Assembly (NCBI RefSeq): GCF_025822605.1
Contig: NZ_JACKTY010000049.1
Coordinates: forward strand, 248,001 to 312,000
Reading direction: 5' to 3'
From: Mycolicibacterium komossense
GTDB lineage: Bacteria > Actinomycetota > Actinomycetes > Mycobacteriales > Mycobacteriaceae
Length of the DNA stretch: 64,000 nucleotides
Shown piece by piece: positions 58,239-64,000 of the stretch. The notes beneath the pieces were generated by a model, which saw nothing but the letters and a program-made list of their open reading frames with translations, had not been told where the DNA came from and searched no databases. How positions within the stretch are numbered: the first letter of the stretch is position 1; each line of letters starts with the position of its first letter. The translations under genes and the position numbers were made by a program.

Positions 58239-59327
58239 ATGGATTCTGGGCGCGACGCAGACGGCGGCGATCCTGGAAGCCCTCTGCGTCACCCGAAGGT
58301 CGTGTTGGTCACGGGTGCCTGCCGATTCCTCGGCGGGTATCTCACCGCGCGGCTGGCGGCTAACCCGGCGATCGACAGAGTCATCGCGGTGGATGCGGTG
58401 GCACCGAGCAAGGATCTGCTCCGCCGGATGGGGCGCGCCGAGTTTGTGCGCGCCGACATTCGTAACCCGTTCATTGCCAAGGTGATTCGCAACGGCGAAG
58501 TCGACACGGTGGTGCACGCGGCGGCGGCCTCGTATGCGCCGCGCTCCGGCGGCCGGGCCACGCTCAAAGAAATCAATGTGATGGGCGCGATGCAGTTGTT
58601 CGCGGCCTGTCAGAAGGCACCGACCGTGCGCCGGGTCATCCTGAAGTCCACGTCGGAGGTCTACGGTTCCGATGCGTTCGATCCGGTGATGTTCACCGAG
58701 GACAGCAGCAGTCGGAAACCGCCTGGAGAGGGTTTCGCTCGCGACAGTATCGATATCGAGGGCTACGCCCGCGGTCTCGGCCGGCGCCGCCCCGATATCG
58801 CGGTCACCATCCTGCGGCTGGCCAACATGATCGGGCCCGCGATGGACACCGCGTTGTCGCGCTACTTGGCCGGCCCCCTGGTGCCGACGGTGGCGGGCCG
58901 CGATGCCCGCCTGCAACTCCTGCACGAGCAAGACGCCCTCGGGGTGCTGGAGCGTGCCACGATGGCGGGCAGGCCAGGCACGTTCAACGTGGGCGCCGCC
59001 GGCATCCTGATGATGTCCCAGGCGATCCGGCGGGCGGGCCGGTTGGCACTTCCATTGCCCACACTGGGCGTCAATATCGTAAATTCGCTGACGAGGACCG
59101 CACGGGGAACGGACCTCAACAGCGACCAGCTCGCCTACATGAGTTACGGGCGGGTGATGGACACCTCGCGCATGCGAACCGAGTTGGGTTATGTGCCGAA
59201 GTGGACGACGATGGAGGCGTTCGACGATTACGTGCGCGGTCGTGGTTTGACACCGATTGTCGATCCACGGTGGGTACGCTCGCTGGAGCGTCGTGCAGTG
59301 TCGGCAGCCCAGCGCTGGGGTGGGTGA
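58239..59327 (+). CDS. galE2: Extended SDR / UDP-glucose epimerase-like protein (Rv0501-like)
   Basis: 362 residues. Rossmann region VVLVTGACRFLGGYLTARL, VVHAAAASYAP, LKSTSEVYGSD and a C-terminal substrate domain. The catalytic Tyr-x3-Lys of true epimerases is not kept: the corresponding stretch reads IEGYARGLGRRRPDI, so the Lys is missing or shifted. The name galE2 follows the M. tuberculosis annotation; actual epimerase activity is doubtful. ATG 58239. Confidence 0.85.
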   Translation: MDSGRDADGGDPGSPLRHPKVVLVTGACRFLGGYLTARLAANPAIDRVIAVDAVAPSKDLLRRMGRAEFVRADIRNPFIAKVIRNGEVDTVVHAAAASYAPRSGGRATLKEINVMGAMQLFAACQKAPTVRRVILKSTSEVYGSDAFDPVMFTEDSSSRKPPGEGFARDSIDIEGYARGLGRRRPDIAVTILRLANMIGPAMDTALSRYLAGPLVPTVAGRDARLQLLHEQDALGVLERATMAGRPGTFNVGAAGILMMSQAIRRAGRLALPLPTLGVNIVNSLTRTARGTDLNSDQLAYMSYGRVMDTSRMRTELGYVPKWTTMEAFDDYVRGRGLTPIVDPRWVRSLERRAVSAAQRWGG

Positions 59328-59362
59328 CATGTATTTAAACGGGTGGGAAGAAAGAAGCTATC

Positions 59363-60430
59363 GTGGCGGGTGAGTCGAAGGCGAAAGTTATTCCGCTGCA
59401 TGGTAATTCAGGGCGAGCGGCGGCTGCTCGCCGCGCCGGCCAGCGAGCCGACGCGGCCCGTAGACATCCGTCCCTGCTCACCGATTCCGACGTTCGGGCC
59501 TCGGCCGACCAGATCGCCGCGGTGGTTCGCGAGATCGATCAGCACCGCACCGCGGCGAGCCTGGCGGCGCCGGAAGACGCCACCCCCAACGAGCTCGCTC
59601 TCGGTATCGCCGCGGTAGCTGAGTTCGTCCGCAAGCGCCTCACCGGCGACTACGTCGTCGACGAATTCGGCTTCGACCAACACCTCAACAACGCGGTCTT
59701 CCTGCCTTTGCTGAGATTCTTCTTCAACTCATGGTTCCGGGTCGAGGTCAGCGGAATCGAGAACCTGCCCGAGGCCGGTGCGGCACTGGTGGTGGCCAAT
59801 CACGCCGGGGTGCTGCCGTGGGACGGCCTGATGGCCTCGGTGGCCGTGCACGACCACCATCCGACCAACCGCGACCTACGTCTGCTGGCCGCCGACATGG
59901 TGTTCGACATGCCGGTGATGGGTCAGGCCGCGCGCAAGGCCGGGCACACCATGGCCTGCACCTCCGACGCCCATCGGCTGCTGGCCGGCGGTGAGCTCAC
60001 GGCGGTCTTCCCAGAGGGTTACAAAGGCCTCGGCAAGCACTTCACGGATCGCTACAAATTGCAGCGGTTCGGCCGCGGGGGCTTCGTCTCTGCGGCGTTG
60101 CGGACCAAGGCGCCGATCGTGCCATGCTCGATCGTCGGCTCTGAAGAGATCTACCCGATGATCGCCGACGTGAAATTGCTGGCGCGACTGTTCGGGCTGC
60201 CGTACTTCCCGATCACGCCGCTGTTCCCGCTGGCCGGACCTGCCGGGCTGGTGCCTTTGCCGTCCAAGTGGCACATCGCCTTCGGCACTCCCATCGAGAC
60301 CGCGGATTACGACGACTCCGCCGCCGACGATCCGATGGTCACCTTCGAGCTGACCGACCATGTTCGCGAGACCATCCAGCAGACGCTGTATCAGCTGCTG
60401 GCCAATCGCAGAAACATGTTCTTTGGCTGA
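59363..60430 (+). CDS. Lysophospholipid acyltransferase family protein (Rv0502-like)
   Basis: 355 residues. After a basic, disordered N-terminus (about 1-95) comes the PlsC domain: VVANHAGVLPWDGLM, in which His and Asp are six residues apart instead of the usual four, FPEGYKGLGKHFTDRYKLQR (motif III FPEG) and PIVPCSIVGSEEIYP (motif IV). Likely transfers acyl chains to a lysophospholipid or glycerol phosphate at the membrane. GTG 59363 follows GAAAGAAG. Confidence 0.87.
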   Translation: MAGESKAKVIPLHGNSGRAAAARRAGQRADAARRHPSLLTDSDVRASADQIAAVVREIDQHRTAASLAAPEDATPNELALGIAAVAEFVRKRLTGDYVVDEFGFDQHLNNAVFLPLLRFFFNSWFRVEVSGIENLPEAGAALVVANHAGVLPWDGLMASVAVHDHHPTNRDLRLLAADMVFDMPVMGQAARKAGHTMACTSDAHRLLAGGELTAVFPEGYKGLGKHFTDRYKLQRFGRGGFVSAALRTKAPIVPCSIVGSEEIYPMIADVKLLARLFGLPYFPITPLFPLAGPAGLVPLPSKWHIAFGTPIETADYDDSAADDPMVTFELTDHVRETIQQTLYQLLANRRNMFFG

Positions 60431-60503
60431 GGTTCGCGCGGGCGAACGGCCACTTACGTCACGCAGATGGCGAAAAGACGTGCACTAGCTGGACGTTGGA
60501 GGC

Positions 60504-61418
60504 TCAACCCTTTTTGAGCGTGAACTGGCAGACGTCGGTGTAGCCCTCGGTGAAGAGTTCCTCGCAACCGGTCAGGTACCGCATGTACCGGTCGTAGACC
60601 TCTTGCGACTGGATCGCGATCGCCTCGTCCTTGTGGGCTTCCAGAGCGGCGGCCCAGGTCTTGAGCGTGCGCGCGTAGTGCAGCCGTAGTGGTTGCACCC
60701 GCTCGACGCGAAAGCCGGCCTTGCGGGCGTGCTCTTCGACGTCGGAGACGAACGGCAACCGGCCGCCCGGGAAGATCTCGTCCATGATGAACTTGAAGAA
60801 CTTCAGCTTCGTCATCGTCAGCGGCAGCCCGCGCGCCTTGAACTCTTCGTTGCTGGGCTTGACGATGGTGTGCAGCAACATCACGCCGTCTGCTGGCAGC
60901 GCGTTGTAGGCCATCTCGAAGAAGGCGTCATAGCGATCGTCGCCGAAGTGCTCGAACGCACCGATCGACACGATCCGGTCGACCTGTTCGCTGAACTCTT
61001 CCCAGCCCTGCAGCCGCACCTCGGCGGTCCTACCCGAGTTGCGTACCAGATCGGAATTTGCCAGTTTCTTCTGGACGTGTTCGGCCTGGTTCTCGGACAG
61101 CGTCAGGCCGATGACGTTGACGTCGTACTTTTCGACCGCCCGGTGGATCGTGGCGCCCCATCCGCAGCCGATGTCCAACAGCGTCTGTCCTGGGCTCAGG
61201 TCGCATTTACCCAGGGAGAGATCCATTTTCGCGTACTGGGCTTGCTCCAGCGTGTAATCGTCATGCTCGAAGTACGCGCAGCTGTAGGTTTGCGTGGGAT
61301 CCAGAAATAGCCGGAAGAAGTCGTCAGACAGGTCATAGTGCGTCTGAACATCCTCGAACCGCGGCGTCATATCGCGGTCGTTAGGTTGCTCGTTGGCCTG
61401 GGTCATAGGCGCCGACAC
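60504..61418 (-). CDS. Cyclopropane mycolic acid synthase family methyltransferase (cmaA2 locus)
   Basis: 304 residues from GTG 61418, which overlaps the upstream stop (TAGTG) and follows GGTGGAG; ATG 61406 is the alternative (300 residues). SAM motif LLDIGCGWGATIHRAVEKYD and the FEHF loop in SIGAFEHFGDDRYDAFFEMAY. Position matches cmaA2 (Rv0503c), but segments such as VQTHYDLSDDFFRLFLDPTQ and LHYARTLKTWAAALEAHKDE look closer to the PcaA/MmaA type. It probably cyclopropanates or otherwise modifies mycolates; which double bond cannot be told. Confidence 0.9.
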   Translation of the reverse strand: MSAPMTQANEQPNDRDMTPRFEDVQTHYDLSDDFFRLFLDPTQTYSCAYFEHDDYTLEQAQYAKMDLSLGKCDLSPGQTLLDIGCGWGATIHRAVEKYDVNVIGLTLSENQAEHVQKKLANSDLVRNSGRTAEVRLQGWEEFSEQVDRIVSIGAFEHFGDDRYDAFFEMAYNALPADGVMLLHTIVKPSNEEFKARGLPLTMTKLKFFKFIMDEIFPGGRLPFVSDVEEHARKAGFRVERVQPLRLHYARTLKTWAAALEAHKDEAIAIQSQEVYDRYMRYLTGCEELFTEGYTDVCQFTLKKG

Positions 61419-61918
61419 TATGCTCCACCGATCCTGGATGCAATTGCCGCAACCTGTGCGTCGGTGTGCTCGTCGCTGATCGCCTCGCCGAGCATCGTGA
61501 CCACCGTGGTCAGTACGGGCTTGCCCTCGGCATCTGTCACTTCGCTGCGAAGTTCGGCGATGACGGCTCCGTGTGACTGTGTCACCGAATCCAGGTAGGA
61601 ATCGAAGAACAGCTTGTCGCCGGCGACGATCGGCCGGTGGAATTTGAGCTTCTGGTCGCGGTGGATGACGCGCGCCAGATTGATCCCGACGTCGAAGTTC
61701 TTGAACATCTCCAGCTGCACCCGGCGTCCGGCGACCGCGATGAACGTCAGCGACGCGACGACGCCGTCGTAACCCGCGTCGGACGCCACCGCCTCGTCGT
61801 GGTGGATCGGGTTGTCGTCTTGGAGCGCTCTGGCGAATTCGCGGATCTTTTCCCGGCCGACGAGGAAATAGTCGTCGAGGCGGAAATGCGTCCCGATGAT
61901 CTCTTGGGCAATAGCCAT
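61418..61918 (-). CDS. (3R)-hydroxyacyl-ACP dehydratase subunit-like protein (Rv0504c-like)
   Basis: 166 residues from ATG 61918 (MAIAQEIIGTHFRLDDYFLV), the same length as Rv0504c; a longer frame to 61975 lacks support. MaoC-type N-terminal hydratase fold with FARALQDDNPIHHDEAVA and GVVASLTFIAVAG. Related to HadA/HadC of the FAS-II dehydratase. The stop overlaps the mycolate methyltransferase start, which ties it to mycolic-acid metabolism. Confidence 0.87.
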   Translation of the reverse strand: MAIAQEIIGTHFRLDDYFLVGREKIREFARALQDDNPIHHDEAVASDAGYDGVVASLTFIAVAGRRVQLEMFKNFDVGINLARVIHRDQKLKFHRPIVAGDKLFFDSYLDSVTQSHGAVIAELRSEVTDAEGKPVLTTVVTMLGEAISDEHTDAQVAAIASRIGGA

Positions 61919-62030
61919 GCTGCTGGTGTGGTCCCTTTGATTGCATGTGCTCCCGCGGTCGAATCGCGAGAGCACTCAGCGCGGCAGCTTATCAAGGACC
62001 GGAGAACACGGCGGGTCGGTCGCGTCGGGA

Positions 62031-62930
62031 TCAGTCGTGACGCCGCGAGGCGATCGCGGCCAGTGCGCCACCGGCGGCGCCCAGCGCCAGTGCTGACGGG
62101 ACCCCGATCCGGGCGGCCTTACGTGCGGTCCGGAAGTCCCTGATCTCCCAGCCGCGCTGTCTGGCTAGGTCGCGCAGGTCGGCGTCCGGATTGATGGCCA
62201 CCGCGGTGCCGACGAGCGTGAGCATCGGCACGTCGTTGTAGCTGTCCGAATAGGCCGCGCAGCGACGCAGATTGAGTCCTTCCCGGATGGCCAGCGCCCG
62301 CACGGCGTGGGCCTTACCTGGGCCGTGCAGGATCTCGCCGACCAGCCGGCCGGTGAACACCCCGTCGACGGATTCGGCGATGGTGCCCAGCGCACCCGTC
62401 AGCCCGAGCCGCCTGGCGATCGTCGCCGCCAGCTCATAGGGGGTCGCGGTGACCAACCACACTTGCTGACCCGCGTCGAGATGCATCTGCGCCAGGTCGC
62501 GGGTACCGGGCCAGATCTTGTCCGCGATGATCTCGTCGTAGATCTCCTCGCCGAGCGCCACCAACTCTGCGGTGGGCCGGCCCTCGATGAACGCCAGCGC
62601 TTTCTGCCTGCCTTCGGCGACGTCGTCGCTGTTCTCCCGGCCGGTCAGCTGGAATTTGGCCTGCGCGTAGACGAAACCGAGCACGTCGCGGTAGGTGAAG
62701 TACTTCCTGGCGGCCAGCCCGCGGGCGAAATGCACCATCGACGAACCGTGCACCAGGGTGTTGTCCACGTCGAAAAAGGCCGCGGCGGTCAGGTCGGCGG
62801 GCGGGGCCTCCAGTGCACCATCGCGGTCGGCCTCGGAATCGGCGGCCAGTACTTCCATCGCGCGTTGTGCGCTTGCCTCGCCCGCGAGTCCGTGCACGTC
62901 ATCGGTATTGCTGCCGAACATCGCCGACAT
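62031..62930 (-). CDS. serB1: HAD-IB phosphatase, SerB1-like
   Basis: 299 residues. HAD motif I AAFFDVDNTLVHGSSMVHF (Asp54, Asp56), motif II in WLVTATPYELAATIARRLG and motif IV in YSDSYNDVPML. Family members with this layout are annotated as phosphoserine phosphatases but may act on other phospho-metabolites. A hydrophobic C-terminal helix (IGVPSALALGAAGGALAAIA) would anchor it to the membrane. ATG 62930 follows GGAAGGGGG. In M. tuberculosis mmpS2 and mmpL2 follow; they are missing here. Confidence 0.9.
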   Translation of the reverse strand: MSAMFGSNTDDVHGLAGEASAQRAMEVLAADSEADRDGALEAPPADLTAAAFFDVDNTLVHGSSMVHFARGLAARKYFTYRDVLGFVYAQAKFQLTGRENSDDVAEGRQKALAFIEGRPTAELVALGEEIYDEIIADKIWPGTRDLAQMHLDAGQQVWLVTATPYELAATIARRLGLTGALGTIAESVDGVFTGRLVGEILHGPGKAHAVRALAIREGLNLRRCAAYSDSYNDVPMLTLVGTAVAINPDADLRDLARQRGWEIRDFRTARKAARIGVPSALALGAAGGALAAIASRRHD

Positions 62931-63026
62931 CGCGGACCCCCTTCCGTTTCGGCTTGGGCGCAGTGCTGTTGCGCACCAACCCTAGCCAAGAGCGAGCGTC
63001 CTGAACGAGGTGCCAGACTCTTTCCG

Positions 63027-63299
63027 GTGAGCCGGGCACAGGTGGAGTTGCTGACACGCGACGGTTGCAGCATCTGCCTGCGGGCTCACCAGCGGCTGGC
63101 CGACCTGGCCGGGGAGTTGGACTTCGCGTTGACGCTGACCGATGTGGACGCGGCTGCGGCCGCCGGTGACAGCGCCCTGCGGGCCGAGTTCGGCGACCGG
63201 TTGCCGGTGGTGCTGCTCGACGGAGTCGAGCACAGCTACTGGGAGGTCGACGAACCGCGGCTGCGCGCCGATCTGGCCATGCGACCCGACGCGGGCTGA
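63027..63299 (+). CDS. Glutaredoxin-like protein (Rv0508-like)
   Basis: 90 residues from GTG 63027. Thioredoxin fold with the redox motif RDGCSICLRAH (CxxC) near the N-terminus and the cis-Pro in GDRLPVVLLDG. A short DUF836-type glutaredoxin that reduces disulfides in the cytosol. It is divergent from serB1; the frame is open far upstream through serB1, which is spurious. hemA follows. Confidence 0.88.
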   Translation: MSRAQVELLTRDGCSICLRAHQRLADLAGELDFALTLTDVDAAAAAGDSALRAEFGDRLPVVLLDGVEHSYWEVDEPRLRADLAMRPDAG

Positions 63300-63418
63300 A
63301 TGTGTCGGATCCGACCGGTCGATAGGGATCAGATTTGGTGGCGTTGCTGGTGAACGGCTACCGTGAAAAGGAGATTCTTCACCCGTAGCAGCAAGGGAGC
63401 GGGCTAGGTGATGGCGCT

Positions 63419-64000
63419 GTGAGTGTCCTGCTGTTCGGGGTGTCGCACCGCAGTGCGCCGGTCTCCGTACTGGAGCAACTGTCCACCGACGAGTCCGATC
63501 AAGCCAAGATCGTCGACCAGGTGTTGCAGTCTCCTCTCGTGACCGAGGCCATGGTGTTGTCCACGTGCAACCGCGTCGAGGTCTATGCCGTCGTCGAGGC
63601 CTTCCACGGCGGTCTCTCCGTCATCGGACAGGTCCTTTCCGACCACTGCGGTCTGCCGCTGGGTGATCTGACCAAATACGCCTACGTCCGGTACGCCGAG
63701 GCCGCCGTCGAGCATCTGTTCGCCGTCACCGCGGGCCTGGATTCGGCGGTCATCGGTGAAGCGCAGGTGCTGGGCCAGGTGCGTCGTGCGTATGCGACGG
63801 CCGAGGCCAACCACACCGTCGGCCGCACCCTGCACGAACTGTCGCAACGCGCGCTGTCGGTCGGCAAGCGCGTGCACTCCGAGACCGGTATCGACGCCGC
63901 CGGGGCGTCGGTGGTATCGGTGGCCCTCGGGATGGCCGAGATCAGGCTCGACGGTCTGGCCGGCCGCTCGGCTGCCGTCGTGGGCGCAGGTGCGATGGGC
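63419..64000 (+). CDS. hemA: Glutamyl-tRNA reductase (3' truncated by window edge)
   Basis: First committed step of haem synthesis by the C5 pathway: reduces glutamyl-tRNA(Glu) to glutamate-1-semialdehyde. The N-terminal catalytic domain is complete: VSVLLFGVSHRSAPVSVLEQ, catalytic Cys in VLSTCNRVEVYAV, and GLDSAVIGEAQVLGQVRRAY. The NADPH domain begins at GRSAAVVGAGAMG, where the window ends. GTG 63419 with AGGTGA upstream; an ATG at 63411 stops after three codons. 194 residues are visible. Confidence 0.97.
   Translation, partial: MSVLLFGVSHRSAPVSVLEQLSTDESDQAKIVDQVLQSPLVTEAMVLSTCNRVEVYAVVEAFHGGLSVIGQVLSDHCGLPLGDLTKYAYVRYAEAAVEHLFAVTAGLDSAVIGEAQVLGQVRRAYATAEANHTVGRTLHELSQRALSVGKRVHSETGIDAAGASVVSVALGMAEIRLDGLAGRSAAVVGAGAMG

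Noticed and set aside
57678..59330. 550-codon open frame opposite the bS22 and galE2-like genes
   Set aside because: Arg/His-rich shadow containing translated repeats; the opposite strand carries recognised genes.

Overview
The window is a high-GC actinobacterial chromosome segment from a Mycobacterium/Mycolicibacterium-type organism. Evidence: isocitrate lyase next to a RamB regulator, mycolic-acid S-adenosylmethionine (SAM)-dependent methyltransferases, HbhA with its Lys/Ala/Pro tail, MshA (mycothiol), SenX3-RegX3, DUF2505 and DUF2599 proteins and EspC-family proteins. From about 12.2 kb to the right end, gene order follows the M. tuberculosis stretch Rv0457c to Rv0509, compared from memory. 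The absence of pathogen-specific pieces (mmpS2/mmpL2, Rv0488, Rv0492c-Rv0494) and the extra genes suggest an environmental, rapidly growing species.

Layout. 1-3.3 kb: 5'-truncated aldehyde dehydrogenase, polyphosphate kinase 2 and an exported membrane protein. 3.3-12.2 kb: accessory region, more AT-rich in places, with two copies of one module: an EspC-like small ESX protein, a ~500-residue protein with a hydrophobic glycine-rich C-terminus, and a six-TM membrane protein whose start codon overlaps the stop of the large gene. The TM gene has multiplied into three further copies (one intact tandem copy, one frameshifted chimera, one truncated). I read this as an ESX-exported, probably membrane-active toxin with cognate immunity proteins; that function is inferred. 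12.2-18.2 kb: prolyl oligopeptidase, DUF779 protein, membrane proteins, LpdC, a secreted protein. 18.2-24.7 kb: glyoxylate/fatty-acid block (ramB, acyl-ACP thioesterase, icl, fadB2, umaA-like). 24.7-31.7 kb: second PPK2, TetR, DUF445, XRE regulator, hbhA, deoC, DUF2993. 31.7-43.8 kb: nitrilase, methyltransferase, two DUF2505 proteins, murB, L,D-transpeptidase, SDR, ROK regulator, mshA, YbjN, gpm1, senX3-regX3.

43.8-51.66 kb: an eight-gene insert between regX3 and the Rv0495c-like gene, almost all joined by 4-nt overlaps. It encodes two zinc-ribbon sugar C-methyltransferase-like proteins, a glucose-1-phosphate cytidylyltransferase-like enzyme, a PIG-L deacetylase, an extended SDR epimerase, an RmlC-like epimerase, an Fe(II)/2-oxoglutarate oxygenase and a class III PLP aminotransferase. 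It looks like a pathway to an unusual branched, aminated, oxidised nucleotide sugar, but there is no glycosyltransferase or 4,6-dehydratase in the window. 51.66-64 kb returns to conserved order: Rv0495c-like, ppx, Rv0497-Rv0499 equivalents, proC, a small HTH protein, the 33-residue ribosomal protein bS22, galE2-like, acyltransferase, mycolate methyltransferase, dehydratase, serB1-like, glutaredoxin-like and the start of hemA.

Two themes link genes. Phosphate/polyphosphate: two PPK2 enzymes, Ppx and SenX3-RegX3 with a visible PHO-box-like repeat. Envelope: mycolate modification, MurB, L,D-transpeptidase, HbhA and the putative sugar cluster.
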